Source: Pseudomonas graminis
GTDB taxonomy: Bacteria > Pseudomonadota > Gammaproteobacteria > Pseudomonadales > Pseudomonadaceae
Length of the DNA: 64,000 bases
Reading direction: 5' to 3'
NCBI RefSeq assembly: GCF_004364335.1
Contig: NZ_SOCR01000002.1
Location: 372,001-436,000, forward strand
A program made the position numbers and the translations under genes. The notes under the pieces are model-generated. The model had not been told where the DNA came from and ran no database searches. It worked only from the letters and a program-made list of their open reading frames with translations. Shown one piece after another: positions 25,126-33,842 of the stretch (position 1 is its first letter; every line of letters begins with the position of its first letter).

Positions 25126-26676
25126 CTAGACATGGGTCACCTGCGCACTCCCCGTCGCCAGATCGATGATCCGTTCCTGGGAAATCTCGTGCCCGGAGTG
25201 ACCACCCACTTCGGCCACCAACTCACCTTCGCGCATGATCAGCACGCGGTCGCAGGTGCCGATGATTTCCGGCAGCTCGCTGGAGATCACCACAATGCCG
25301 ACACCGGCCTTGGCCAGTTCGTTGATGATTCGGTAGATCTCGGACTTCGAGCCGATGTCCACGCCGCGCGTTGGCTCGTCGAGGATCAACACGTGGGGCT
25401 TGACCTCCAGCAGGCGCGCCAGCAGCACCTTCTGCTGGTTGCCGCCGGACAACGCGCCGACATTGACCTTGCCCGACGCCACGCGGATCGACAGCGACCG
25501 GATCGCCTCGATTGCCCGCTGTGCGCCACGGCCGCGATCCAGCACACCGCCGGTGTGGGCGTCGGGGACGCAGGCACAGACGTTGATGTTGTCGCGCACG
25601 CTCATGTCCAGAAACAGGCCCTGGGCCTTGCGATCTTCGGTCAGGTAGACCACCCCCGCACGAATCGCATCGGTGGGGCTGCGAAGATCGGTGATCGGCT
25701 TGCCGGCCACTTCAAGGCTGCCGGAAATGCGCGAGTCGGCAGCGAAAATCAAACGCGCCAGTTCCGTGCGCCCTGCCCCGACCAGCCCGGCGATGCCAAG
25801 GACTTCGCCGGCGTGCAGGTCAAAACTGCACGGCTTGACGCGCTTGCCGTCGGCCATGTCGCGCACGCGCATGACCACCGCGCCGGGGTCGTAGGCGGCG
25901 TGTTCTTTCTTGTAGAAACCGGACAGGTCGCGGCCGACCATCATCTTCACCAGCGCCTCGGCCGACAGCGCGTCGCGCTCCAGCATGCCGACGTACTCGC
26001 CGTCGCGCAGCACCGACACCCGGTCGGACAGCTCGTAGATTTCGGCCATGCGGTGGCTGATGTAGATGATCGCCAGGCCCTGGTCACGCAGCTGTTTGAT
26101 CAGCGCAAACAGGCGATCGGTTTCCCGGGACGACAGCGGCGTGGTCGGCTCGTCCATCACCAGGATTTTCGCGCTGGCGTGCAACGCCCGGGCGATCTCC
26201 ACCAGTTGGCGCTCGGCAATGGACAGCACACTGACCTTGGTGGAGGGTTTGAAATCGGCGCCCAGTCGCGCCAGTACGTCAACGCAACCGGCTTCCATCG
26301 CCTTGCGGTCGATGCTCCAGCCACGGCGCAATTCGCGGCCCAGGTAAATGTTCTCGGCGACGCTCAGGTTCGGGCACAGGCTCAGTTCCTGATAGATCAC
26401 CGCAATGCCGCGCGCTTTGGCAGACAGCGGGTCGAATGCGCTCAGGGCCTGGCCGTCGATGCGGATCTCGCCACCGGCATCGGCCTGATAGGCGCCGGAC
26501 AGAATCTTCATCAGGGTCGACTTGCCCGCGCCGTTCTCGCCCATCAGGGCATGAACTTCACCGGCGTAGACCTTGAGAGCGACATTTTTCAGCACGCGCA
26601 GGCCGTTAAATGTCTTGGAAATGGCGGTCATTTCCAGCACGGGCTGGGGAGAAACGGAGAGGACGGCGGCACTCAT
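25126..26676 (-). CDS. Sugar ABC transporter, ATP-binding protein (RbsA type)
   Basis: A 516-residue protein with two ABC domains. The first has Walker A GENGAGKS near residue 47, a Q-loop at VIYQELSL, signature [15 protein letters not shown] and Walker B ILVMDEPT. The second has the degenerate Walker [10 protein letters not shown] and the signature [15 protein letters not shown] with [12 protein letters not shown]. This layout is normal for carbohydrate uptake transporters of the CUT2 class, where only the first site hydrolyses ATP efficiently. It is the first gene of the leftward sugar operon. No strong ribosome site was seen before the ATG at 26676; an in-frame ATG at 26631 is an alternative start. 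Confidence 0.93.
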   Translation of the reverse strand: MSAAVLSVSPQPVLEMTAISKTFNGLRVLKNVALKVYAGEVHALMGENGAGKSTLMKILSGAYQADAGGEIRIDGQALSAFDPLSAKARGIAVIYQELSLCPNLSVAENIYLGRELRRGWSIDRKAMEAGCVDVLARLGADFKPSTKVSVLSIAERQLVEIARALHASAKILVMDEPTTPLSSRETDRLFALIKQLRDQGLAIIYISHRMAEIYELSDRVSVLRDGEYVGMLERDALSAEALVKMMVGRDLSGFYKKEHAAYDPGAVVMRVRDMADGKRVKPCSFDLHAGEVLGIAGLVGAGRTELARLIFAADSRISGSLEVAGKPITDLRSPTDAIRAGVVYLTEDRKAQGLFLDMSVRDNINVCACVPDAHTGGVLDRGRGAQRAIEAIRSLSIRVASGKVNVGALSGGNQQKVLLARLLEVKPHVLILDEPTRGVDIGSKSEIYRIINELAKAGVGIVVISSELPEIIGTCDRVLIMREGELVAEVGGHSGHEISQERIIDLATGSAQVTHV

Positions 26677-26831
26677 GGCCGGGCGGCCAATGAATCAGAG
26701 GGGGCATGCGCGGACAGCACACGCGGCAATCGAGCAGACGAGCTGATCATGTGAATCTCCGAGGTTTCTTGTTTTTATGCCTGGGCCACCTCTTCGCGGG
26801 TGGCACTCGGGAATTGCTTTGTAATATTTCG

Positions 26832-26879
26832 GAACAGCTGAATCCTAGAACAGCTGAATCGATTCACGCAAGCGCTTGC
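26832..26879. promoter_or_regulatory. Candidate LacI-type operators upstream of the sugar operon
   Basis: Three elements overlap here. GAACAGCTGAATC occurs twice as a direct repeat (26832-26844 and 26848-26860, period 16). TGAATCGATTCA at 26855-26866 is a perfect 12-bp palindrome with a central CG, the form bound by LacI-family proteins. GCAAGCGCTTGC at 26868-26879 is a second perfect palindrome. They lie 156-203 bp before the ATPase start. The regulator encoded in the operon is the obvious candidate to bind them. The promoter itself was not located with confidence. Confidence 0.55.
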
Positions 26880-26922
26880 TTCGGTATTTACAGATTCAGG
26901 TCTGTGGCGGCAGGTCAGGCGC

Positions 26923-26993
26923 CTTCCCGGCTGAAGCCGGTCCTACTGCGCGCGGTGTTCGCGCAGTCAGTGGGACCGGCTTCAGCCGGGAAG
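26923..26993. repeat. REPIN, family A
   Basis: CTTCCCGGCTGAAGCCGGTC at 26923-26946 faces its inverse at 26970-26993, between the sugar operon operators and the antitoxin stop codon. The spacer between the arms itself has a short GCGCG hairpin. Confidence 0.9.
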
Positions 26994-27035
26994 AGGCCGG
27001 TGAGGTCACCCTCGGTTTGGTGATCATCACCCAGC

Positions 27036-27356
27036 TCAGGCCAGAACCTCGAGTCCATGCTTCTGAACGATGCTCAGCAGCTTCAACCCCATGCCCCCGG
27101 GTCGTTTTGACCCGGCTTCCCACTGTTTGATCGTGGAGGTGCTGGTGTTCAGATAGCGGGCAAATACCGGCTGGCTGACATGACTTCCCTCACGAATGGC
27201 TTTGATCTGTGCCGGGTCTATCGCAGCCGGGACCTCGGCGATGCAGTGCCGATCAAACTCGCGCATCGTTGCTTTATCGATAGCGCCGATAGCTAACAAG
27301 GCCTTGGCAGATTCATGCACAGAGGCCAACGCTTCGCTTTCAATTCTTTTTTTCAT
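27036..27356 (-). CDS. Antitoxin, Xre-type DNA-binding protein
   Basis: A 106-residue HigA/NadS-like antitoxin. The C-terminal half is a helix-turn-helix of the Xre/Cro class: REGSHVSQPVFARYLNTSTS followed by TIKQWEAGSKRPGG, with the tryptophan-glutamate-GxxxP pattern common in these antitoxins. The N-terminal part (SVHESAKALLAIGAIDKATM) is helical and probably binds and blocks the toxin. Its start lies inside the end of the toxin gene, an overlap of 17 bp, so the order is toxin first, as in higBA systems. It should repress the shared promoter through the palindrome at 27733-27747. Confidence 0.9.
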   Translation of the reverse strand: MKKRIESEALASVHESAKALLAIGAIDKATMREFDRHCIAEVPAAIDPAQIKAIREGSHVSQPVFARYLNTSTSTIKQWEAGSKRPGGMGLKLLSIVQKHGLEVLA

Positions 27357-27705
27357 GACAGATCTCCGTGAAATCCTGTCGATCCAGGAGCATTTGAATT
27401 TGCTGCCGGGTCAGTTTTTCGTAAGCCTTGGCAAGCTTTCTGAAAGCGAGGAGCTCTTGCCTGTTGATGTTGCTCTGGGTCTGTTTCGAGAAGAGGAACT
27501 GATAAACCCAGTAGAACTTGCCTTTCGCCAAAATGATCGAGCGGTGGCGATTGTCGTTGAGTCGCTTCTTCCAGACGCCACCACCCAGATCATCGGCTTG
27601 CCCCTTGAAAACCTCCCTAATCGCGCCGCAAAGCTCGCTGTCTTCAATCGCTGCTTTGCCGGCTGCGGCGCAAAACCCCTTCGTTTTAAACACCCTATCC
27701 TGCAT
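27340..27705 (-). CDS. RelE/HigB-type toxin of a type II toxin-antitoxin pair
   Basis: A 121-residue RelE-like protein (PF06296 type judging by its pattern). Segments GVWKKRLNDNRHRSIILAKG and FYWVYQFLFSKQTQSNINRQ match the basic, RNA-cleaving core, and the C-terminal KLTRQQIQMLLDRQDFTEIC is helical. Such toxins act at the ribosome on mRNA (family knowledge). I chose the ATG at 27705, since homologous content begins with MQDRVFKTKGFC; an in-frame start at 27738 would lie within the promoter -10 element. Base composition here is lower in GC than the neighbours, consistent with acquisition by horizontal transfer. Confidence 0.85.
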   Translation of the reverse strand: MQDRVFKTKGFCAAAGKAAIEDSELCGAIREVFKGQADDLGGGVWKKRLNDNRHRSIILAKGKFYWVYQFLFSKQTQSNINRQELLAFRKLAKAYEKLTRQQIQMLLDRQDFTEICHEKKN

Positions 27706-27728
27706 TTGGCTACCTACCCGTGGAATGA

Positions 27729-27757
27729 AATCTACCACTCAGTGGTATACGTCTCAA
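27729..27757 (-). promoter_or_regulatory. Toxin-antitoxin promoter with operator in its spacer
   Basis: On the minus strand TTGAGA (27752-27757) and TAGATT (27729-27734) are separated by exactly 17 bp and make a good sigma-70 promoter 24 bp upstream of the toxin start. Between them, TACCACT and AGTGGTA form a perfect 7-bp inverted repeat (27733-27747). A repressor bound there would directly block RNA polymerase, as expected for autoregulation by the antitoxin. Confidence 0.65.
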
Positions 27758-27944
27758 AGCTGAGTTTGTCGCTTCACGATCGGCTACGCGCAGTAGGGGT
27801 CATTTCTGAAAACGCTGTGGGAAGGAAATTTTGCTCGGCCACCCATGTCAATCAATGCACGTCGCTCGTCGAGGTGAGACGTTTCAGCTTGAATTTGCGG
27901 TAGCATTGCTGGCATTTAGATGACGGCCAGAATCAGGAAGCCTT

Positions 27945-28814
27945 ATGTCCAGAATTTCCCACTCCGCTTTGCGTCGCAAATTCCGTGAGCAGCTGGCTTC
28001 GCAGCACTGCGTCGAGACAGCTTCAGTGTTCGATCCCATGTCGGCGCGCATTGCGGCCGATCTGGGTTTTGAGGTCGGTATTCTGGGCGGGTCGGTGGCG
28101 TCGTTGCAGGTGCTGGCAGCCCCTGATTTCGCGTTGATTACCCTGAGCGAGTTCGTCGAGCAGGCGACCCGGATCGGTCGTGTCGCGCAGCTGCCTTTCA
28201 TTGCCGATGCCGACCATGGCTACGGCAACGCCTTGAACGTCATGCGCACCGTCGAAGAACTGGAGCGCGCCGGTGTGGCGGCGCTGACCATCGAAGACAC
28301 CTTGCTGCCGGCGCAATTCGGGCGCAAATCCACGGACCTGGTGTCCATCGAAGAAGGCATCGGCAAGGTCAAGGCCGCCCTTGAAGCCCGCGTCGATCCG
28401 GAACTGACGATCGTCGCCCGGACCAACGCCGGCGTGCTGCCGGTCCAGGACATCATCGAACGCACCCTGGCCTACGAAAAGGCCGGCGCCGACGGCATCT
28501 GCATCGTCGGCATCAAGGACTTCGAGCACCTGGAGCAGATTTCGGAAAAGCTCACCGTGCCGCTGATGCTGGTGACCTACGGCAATCCGGAACTCAATGA
28601 CCGCCAGCGCCTGGCCGATCTGGGCGTGCGGGTGGTGGTCGCCGGCCACGCGGCGTACTTCGCCGCGATCAAGGCCACCTACGACAGCCTCCGCGCCCAG
28701 CGTCAGGTGACCCACAGCACCTCGAACCACAGCGCCACCGAGCTGACCCACACCTACACCTTCCCGGAAAACTACGTGGCCTGGGCCAAGGATTTCATGG
28801 ACGTGAAGGAGTAA
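27945..28814 (+). CDS. Oxaloacetate decarboxylase (isocitrate lyase/PEP mutase family)
   Basis: A 289-residue member of the isocitrate lyase/PEP mutase superfamily, similar in layout to P. aeruginosa PA4872, which decarboxylates oxaloacetate to pyruvate. The start [18 protein letters not shown], the [19 protein letters not shown] segment, [10 protein letters not shown] with metal-binding aspartates, and [13 protein letters not shown] are present. The cysteine of the isocitrate lyase active-site motif (KKCGH) is replaced by a loop of the decarboxylase type. AGGAAG lies just before the ATG. It stands alone, between the toxin-antitoxin pair and a convergent MFS gene. Confidence 0.9.
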   Translation: MSRISHSALRRKFREQLASQHCVETASVFDPMSARIAADLGFEVGILGGSVASLQVLAAPDFALITLSEFVEQATRIGRVAQLPFIADADHGYGNALNVMRTVEELERAGVAALTIEDTLLPAQFGRKSTDLVSIEEGIGKVKAALEARVDPELTIVARTNAGVLPVQDIIERTLAYEKAGADGICIVGIKDFEHLEQISEKLTVPLMLVTYGNPELNDRQRLADLGVRVVVAGHAAYFAAIKATYDSLRAQRQVTHSTSNHSATELTHTYTFPENYVAWAKDFMDVKE

Positions 28815-28820
28815 AGCCGC

Positions 28821-28846
28821 GGCGTGACGCAGCAGTGCGTCACGCC
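28821..28846. terminator. Hairpin between convergent genes
   Basis: GGCGTGACGC and GCGTCACGCC form a perfect 10-bp stem, extended by an A-T pair, around a GCAG loop. It lies 7 bp past the decarboxylase stop and 12 bp past the MFS stop, so it could serve both. There is no T-run on either side, so intrinsic termination is uncertain. Confidence 0.5.
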
Positions 28847-28857
28847 TCGTACACGCT

Positions 28858-30048
28858 TCATGCAGTCACCGCTGCGGTCCGCGACACCTTCCACGCCAAC
28901 AGCGCGGCGGCGAGCAAAAACACCCCGCTCGCGATAAACGTCGCGCTGTAGCCTATCCCGTCATACAGCAAGCCACCCGCCGTGGCGCCCAGCGTGATCG
29001 CCAGCTGGATCACCGCCACCATCAGCCCTCCTCCCGTCTCGGCGTCTTTGGGCAGCGTGCGGGTCAGCCAGGTAAACCATCCCACCGGCGCACAGGTCGA
29101 GATCAGGCCCCAGGCGCCAAGCATCACGGCAGTGATGCCAAACGACTGACCGCAGGCCAGCAGCGCGACGGTAATGCCGGCCATCAGCAAAGGAATGGCG
29201 ATGAGTACCCGGTACAGACTTTTTGCCAACACGGCGCCAATCATCAGCGTCCCGGCCAGCCCTGCAACGCCGATGATCAGCAGCAGGATCGACAGCTTCG
29301 GCACATCGACCCTGGTCACCGATTCCAGAAACGGCCGCAGGTAGGTGAATAGCGCAAACTGACCCATGAACAGGAAGGCAACCGCCGCCATCCCGTAGAC
29401 CACCTTCGCGCGGCCCAGCAGTTGAAACACCGCCATCGCCGATCCGGACGAGCGCTCACTGGGCATGCGCGGCAGCGTGAAGGCCTGCCAGCACAGCGCC
29501 AATGCGGCCAGCGGGACCACGCAGAAGAACGCGCCGCGCCAGCCAATCAGACCGCCCAGAAAACTGCCCAGAGGCGCCGCAACGGCGGTGGCCAGCGCCG
29601 TGCCGCTCTGCACCATGGCGATGGCCTTGGGCACCATCGACTCGGGGGCAATGCGCATCATCACCGCCGTGCTCATCGACCACGAACCGCCGATCGCGAT
29701 ACCCAGCACCGCCCGACCGAACATCAGCACCGGATAATTCGGCGCGAAGGCAACCATTGCCCCCGAAACGATCAGAAAGGCAGTCAGGGTCAACAGCACC
29801 GGCTTGCGATCAAGCCCACGGGTCAGCGCAGACAGAAACAGGCTGGTGATCACCGCAAAAAATCCCGAGATTGAAATCGCCTGACCTGCCTGCCCTTCGG
29901 TCAGGCTCAAGTCTGCAGCAATGGGCGTCAGCAGACTGACCGGTAAAAATTCGGAGGCGACCAGTGCGAACGCGCACAGCGACATCGCCAGCACGGCGCC
30001 CCACACACGGTGGGTTGTTTCGGCCATCGGTACAGCGGGGGTGCCCAT
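28858..30048 (-). CDS. MFS transporter, sugar-efflux/DHA1 type
   Basis: A 396-residue, 12-helix major facilitator of the DHA1/arabinose-efflux kind. It has the segment ASEFLPVSLLTPIAADLSLT after helix 1, typical of the NepI/YdhP-type exporters, and a degenerate motif A (SALTRGLDRKPVLL) in the helix 2-3 loop. GGAG lies seven bases before the ATG at 30048; two earlier in-frame ATGs at 30054 and 30066 are less well placed. Its substrate is unknown. It follows the alpha/beta hydrolase gene on the same strand with a 145-bp gap, opposite an AraC regulator, so all three may form one inducible locus. Confidence 0.88.
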   Translation of the reverse strand: MGTPAVPMAETTHRVWGAVLAMSLCAFALVASEFLPVSLLTPIAADLSLTEGQAGQAISISGFFAVITSLFLSALTRGLDRKPVLLTLTAFLIVSGAMVAFAPNYPVLMFGRAVLGIAIGGSWSMSTAVMMRIAPESMVPKAIAMVQSGTALATAVAAPLGSFLGGLIGWRGAFFCVVPLAALALCWQAFTLPRMPSERSSGSAMAVFQLLGRAKVVYGMAAVAFLFMGQFALFTYLRPFLESVTRVDVPKLSILLLIIGVAGLAGTLMIGAVLAKSLYRVLIAIPLLMAGITVALLACGQSFGITAVMLGAWGLISTCAPVGWFTWLTRTLPKDAETGGGLMVAVIQLAITLGATAGGLLYDGIGYSATFIASGVFLLAAALLAWKVSRTAAVTA

Positions 30049-30193
30049 GAACATGCTCCAGCTCATTCAGCCCCGCCATGCAGCGGGGCCAGTTATCAAC
30101 AGATGGCGCGCAAAACCGAGCGCGCAACAAAAAGGACGGTTCCGGCAGGATCCGGCACGGCACCGGACCGAGCCGTCTTGATCGGCCTGGGGC

Positions 30194-31222
30194 TCACTTC
30201 AGATGGGTCTGAAAGAACGATGTCAGCCTGTCGAAAGGAATCAGATCCACCCGGTCATACAGGTCCACGTGCCCGGCACCCGGAATGATCACCAGCTCTT
30301 TGGGCTGACCGGCCAGGCGATAAGCCTCCTCGCTGAACTCACGGGAATGGGCGTTCTCGCCGGCGATGAACAGCATCGGCCGCGGTGAAATCGTCTCGAT
30401 GTCAGCGAACGGGTAGAAGTTCATGAACTTGACGTTGCTGGTCAGCGTTGGATGCGTGGTCAGCTCAGGCGACTGGCCCTTCGGGGTGAACTCGCCACGC
30501 GGGGTCCGGTAGAAATCGTAAAACTCACGCTCGATCGGGTTGGACTGGTCGGTGAGTGTGTCCACGGTGCCACTGGTGTACCGGGTTTTGCCGCCGGCAA
30601 ACTCGACATCACGTTGTGCAGCGGCGGCCGCGATGGCTTCTTTGCGTTGCTCGACACTGACCGAATGCTGCAGGCCGTTGCGATTGACGCCGCCCATGTC
30701 ATACATGCTCACCGTCGCGACGGCCTTCATGCGTGGGTCGATCTTCGCAGCGCTGATGGCAAAACTGCCGCTGCCACAGATACCCAGCACGCCGATGCGC
30801 TCGCGATCGACGAAACCCTGGCTGCCGAGGTAATCGACGGCGGCGCTGAAGTCTTCGGCGTAGATCTCAGGGGACACCAGATTGCGCGGCCGGCCTTCGC
30901 TTTCCCCCCAGAAGGACAGGTCGATCGCCAGGGTGACGAAGCCCTGCTCGGCCAGTTTCTGCGCGTACAGGTTCGAGCTTTGTTCCTTCACAGCGCCCAT
31001 GGGGTGGCCGACGATGATCGCGGGGTACTTGCGGCCGCTGATCATGTCTTTGGGCACGAACAGGTTGCCGACCGTTTTCATCTGGTACTGGTTGTTGAAC
31101 GTCACCTTCTGCCGGGTGACCTGTGCACTGGTGTAGAAATTGTCAGCTCCGCTGGACATATCGGCTCCCATTGTCGCGAATGAGCTGACCAGCAAGGCCA
31201 GCCCCATCATCAGCTGTTTCAT
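30194..31222 (-). CDS. Exported alpha/beta hydrolase (YcjY-like)
   Basis: A 342-residue alpha/beta hydrolase with an N-terminal signal sequence (MKQLMMGLALLVSSFATMGA). The mature protein has YPAIIVGHPMGAVKEQSSNL near the oxyanion hole, FWGESEGRPRN, and a nucleophile elbow reading GVLGICGSGS, in which the central residue is cysteine, as in dienelactone hydrolases. The base histidine is likely in PGAGHVDLYDRV. I chose the ATG at 31222 because it gives a proper signal peptide. The gene is divergent from the AraC-type regulator at 31423 and upstream of the MFS gene. Its substrate is unknown. Confidence 0.88.
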   Translation of the reverse strand: MKQLMMGLALLVSSFATMGADMSSGADNFYTSAQVTRQKVTFNNQYQMKTVGNLFVPKDMISGRKYPAIIVGHPMGAVKEQSSNLYAQKLAEQGFVTLAIDLSFWGESEGRPRNLVSPEIYAEDFSAAVDYLGSQGFVDRERIGVLGICGSGSFAISAAKIDPRMKAVATVSMYDMGGVNRNGLQHSVSVEQRKEAIAAAAAQRDVEFAGGKTRYTSGTVDTLTDQSNPIEREFYDFYRTPRGEFTPKGQSPELTTHPTLTSNVKFMNFYPFADIETISPRPMLFIAGENAHSREFSEEAYRLAGQPKELVIIPGAGHVDLYDRVDLIPFDRLTSFFQTHLK

Positions 31223-31422
31223 GAATGTCTCCGGCGCCAGGGCATGGCGCAAATGAAGTGTGCGATGCACATACTCATGGCGTAGCCGGGGCAACCAGTA
31301 GAGCGATCCAGTGGTTTTCTTGCCTGATCCGATCAATCCCGGGGCGCGAGGCTGGACGGCTGTTTTGCCGGGCACGTACAGTTCCGGCCCAAGGGCACAA
31401 CCGCAAAACCAAGGGGAAAAAC

Positions 31423-32364
31423 ATGGGCGACACCGCGCTCTCAACGCTGGCGAAAGGCAGCGCCATCCCTGCCCGGTTGCAGGCACTGACGCGCATCATC
31501 GACAGCCGTACGCCGGCCTCCGGTGATTTTCCTACCGTCATCAACGGCCTCGGCCTGTTTCGCCGCGAAGCGCCCTCGCCGCCGGTGACCTGCATCCTGG
31601 CCCCGAGCATCGTGCTGGTGGTCCAGGGCGCCAAGGAAATGGTCATCGGCAGCGACGTCTATCCCTACGACACGACGCGCTTTCTGATCACCTCGCTGGA
31701 CGTGCCGGCCAACTCCGCCGTAACCCTCGCCAGCGCGGACGTGCCGTGCCTCGGACTGGTCTTCAAGCTGGACCTGCGCACCTTGACCGAGCTCATCGCC
31801 CAAGGGGAGGTGCCAACACCGAGGGAGCGCGCCGTGCGCAGAAGCGCGGGCATTGCCGGCCTGACCTCAGCGCTGCTCGATCCCCTCGCCCGACTGGTCA
31901 ATCTGTTGCAGGAGCCCGACGCCATTCCGGTGCTCTGGCCCCTGTTGCAGCGCGAGATTCACTTCCGGCTGCTCCAGGGCGATCAGGCGCCGCTGCTGCG
32001 GCACATTGCTTCGGTCGACAGTCAGGGTTACCGGATTGCCAAAGCCATCGACTGGCTGAAGCTCAATTACGCGAGTGCCTTGCGCGTCGAAGACCTGGCC
32101 GCGCGGGTGCAGATGAGCGCGCCGAACTTCCACCTGCACTTTCGCAACCTCACCTCCATGAGCCCGCTGCAGTACCAGAAATGGCTGCGCCTGAACGAGG
32201 CCCGGCGGCTGATGCTCAACGAACAGCAGGACGCCGCCAGCGCTGCGTTCAAGGTCGGTTACGAAAGCCCCTCGCAGTTCAGTCGCGAGTACGGTCGGCT
32301 GTTTGGCGCACCGCCGAAAAAGGACATTGCGCGGATGCGCAGCCAGGCCGTGGCGGCGTCATGA
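31423..32364 (+). CDS. AraC-family transcriptional regulator
   Basis: A 313-residue regulator with an N-terminal AraC_N (PF06719-type) domain, about residues 20-175 (LFRREAPSPPVTCILAPSIV, then LVVQGAKEMVIG), and a C-terminal pair of helix-turn-helices (AIDWLKLNYASALRVEDLAA, SPLQYQKWLRLNEARRLML, AFKVGYESPSQFSREYGRLF). This subgroup commonly regulates a neighbouring oxidoreductase or hydrolase. The 200-bp divergent gap to the hydrolase gene at 31222 makes that gene its likely target. The ATG at 31423 has AAGGGG upstream; a longer frame to 31225 crosses the divergent promoter and was rejected. Confidence 0.92.
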   Translation: MGDTALSTLAKGSAIPARLQALTRIIDSRTPASGDFPTVINGLGLFRREAPSPPVTCILAPSIVLVVQGAKEMVIGSDVYPYDTTRFLITSLDVPANSAVTLASADVPCLGLVFKLDLRTLTELIAQGEVPTPRERAVRRSAGIAGLTSALLDPLARLVNLLQEPDAIPVLWPLLQREIHFRLLQGDQAPLLRHIASVDSQGYRIAKAIDWLKLNYASALRVEDLAARVQMSAPNFHLHFRNLTSMSPLQYQKWLRLNEARRLMLNEQQDAASAAFKVGYESPSQFSREYGRLFGAPPKKDIARMRSQAVAAS

Positions 32365-32383
32365 TTGGCGCATCGCCAGCCCC

Positions 32384-32839
32384 TCAGTCTTTTTTCACAG
32401 GCCCGGCCAGGTAGGTCTGCTCGGTCACCGGCTCCAGCCAGTCGACCGGCTTGCCATCCAGCGCTTCATTGACCGCGACGTGTTGCATGGCGGTGGTGTC
32501 GGTCGCGCCGTGCCAGTGACGACGGCCGCAGTTGCACCAGATCAGATCGCCCGGACGGATTTCGGTTTTCGGCCCGCCTTCGCATTGGGTCCAGCCAACG
32601 CCATCGGTGACCAGCAGGATCTGCCCCAGTGGATGGGTATGCCAGTTGGTGCGCGCGCCGGGCTGGAAATTCACGATGGCCAGGCCGACCCGCGCCGGTG
32701 CCGGGGCGTTGAATATCCGGTCAATGCGCACGTCACCCGTAAACCAGTCTGCCGGACCTTTGATGGCCTTGGCCGAGCCGGCGCGGTGGATTTGCATGTC
32801 TTCAGCAGTGGTATCGGTTGCGCTCACAGTGGCATTCAT
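32384..32839 (-). CDS. Cupin-domain protein, hydroxynitrile-lyase-like
   Basis: A 151-residue single-domain cupin. The metal-binding motif 1 is GARTNWHTHPLGQILLV and motif 2 is PGDLIWCNCGRRHWHGA, with three histidines and a glutamine likely to bind Mn or Fe. The overall pattern (WFTGDVRIDRIF at the start, QHVAVNE near the end) is like the cupin family that includes the GtHNL hydroxynitrile lyase, though most members are of unknown activity and are often annotated as carboxymuconolactone-decarboxylase-associated. It is divergent from the LysR gene at 32934, which probably regulates it, and converges with the AraC gene with 19 bp between stops. Confidence 0.87.
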   Translation of the reverse strand: MNATVSATDTTAEDMQIHRAGSAKAIKGPADWFTGDVRIDRIFNAPAPARVGLAIVNFQPGARTNWHTHPLGQILLVTDGVGWTQCEGGPKTEIRPGDLIWCNCGRRHWHGATDTTAMQHVAVNEALDGKPVDWLEPVTEQTYLAGPVKKD

Positions 32840-32933
32840 AATGACCTCCAGGAAATGTCCAGACAGCGTAACAAGGGCGCATTGCCGACAGTATCCGTAG
32901 AATGCTTCGATCAGAATGAAGGAGCGCTTGGCA

Positions 32934-33833
32934 ATGGCGGATTACAAACTGGATGATCTGGCGGTGTTTATAGCGGTGGGCCGCGAAGGGAATTTCACCC
33001 GCGCCGCCGCCGCGCTGGGCATTTCACCCTCCGCGGTCGGCCAGACCATGCGCCTGCTTGAGGAGCGTCTCGGCGTTCGCCTGCTCACCCGCACAACCCG
33101 CAGCGTGACCCGCACCGAGGCCGGCGAGCAGCTATTCAAGGGCCTGGCGCCACTGCTCGACAGCATCGAGGAACAGGTCAACGCCGCCATCGAACACAGC
33201 GCGCGACCTTCCGGCACGGTGCGCATCACCGCTGACGAGTACGCCGCGCGTTACGTGCTTTGGCCACGACTCAAACCGTTGCTCGATCAATACCCTGACA
33301 TGACCCTCGAACTGGTTACCGACTACGGCCTGACCGACATTGTCGCCCAGCGCATCGACGCCGGCGTGCGCCTGGGTGACACCCTCGCAGCGGACATGAT
33401 CGCCGCGCCGATTGCCCCGCCGTTACGGCTGGTGACCGTGGCCTCGCCTGACTACCTGGCGCGACATTCCACGCCGCAGGTACCGCAAGACCTGCCCGGC
33501 CATCGCTGCATCAACTTGCGCCTGCCGACCCATGGCGCGCTGTATCAGTGGGAATACGCCAGGGACGGCCGCGAGACCCGCGTGCGCGTCGACGGCCCGC
33601 TGATCATGAACAGCGTGTTTCAGATTCTTCAGGGGTGCCTGGACGGCGTCGGTCTGGCGCAGCTCCCCGAGGGGCTGGTGGCCGGGCATATCGAACAGGG
33701 CGAACTAGTGGAAGTGCTCGCCGATTGGTGCGAACCGTTCGAGGGCTATCACCTGTACTACCCCAGCCGGCGCCAGCACACGGCGGCGTTTCGGGTGGTG
33801 CTGGAGGCGCTGCGGATCAATCCGCTGGCGTAA
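32934..33833 (+). CDS. LysR-family transcriptional regulator
   Basis: A 299-residue LysR regulator: N-terminal winged helix (LDDLAVFIAVGREGNFTRAA, then LGISPSAVGQTMRLLEERLG), linker helix and a substrate-binding domain (VRITADEYAARYVLWPRLKP). The ATG at 32934 is preceded by GGAG nine bases upstream and fits the family N-terminus better than an earlier ATG at 32916. It is divergent from the cupin gene, 94 bp away, which is its likely target, and converges with polB with only 9 bp between stops. The effector is unknown. Confidence 0.92.
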   Translation: MADYKLDDLAVFIAVGREGNFTRAAAALGISPSAVGQTMRLLEERLGVRLLTRTTRSVTRTEAGEQLFKGLAPLLDSIEEQVNAAIEHSARPSGTVRITADEYAARYVLWPRLKPLLDQYPDMTLELVTDYGLTDIVAQRIDAGVRLGDTLAADMIAAPIAPPLRLVTVASPDYLARHSTPQVPQDLPGHRCINLRLPTHGALYQWEYARDGRETRVRVDGPLIMNSVFQILQGCLDGVGLAQLPEGLVAGHIEQGELVEVLADWCEPFEGYHLYYPSRRQHTAAFRVVLEALRINPLA

Positions 33834-33842
33834 GAATGTGCG

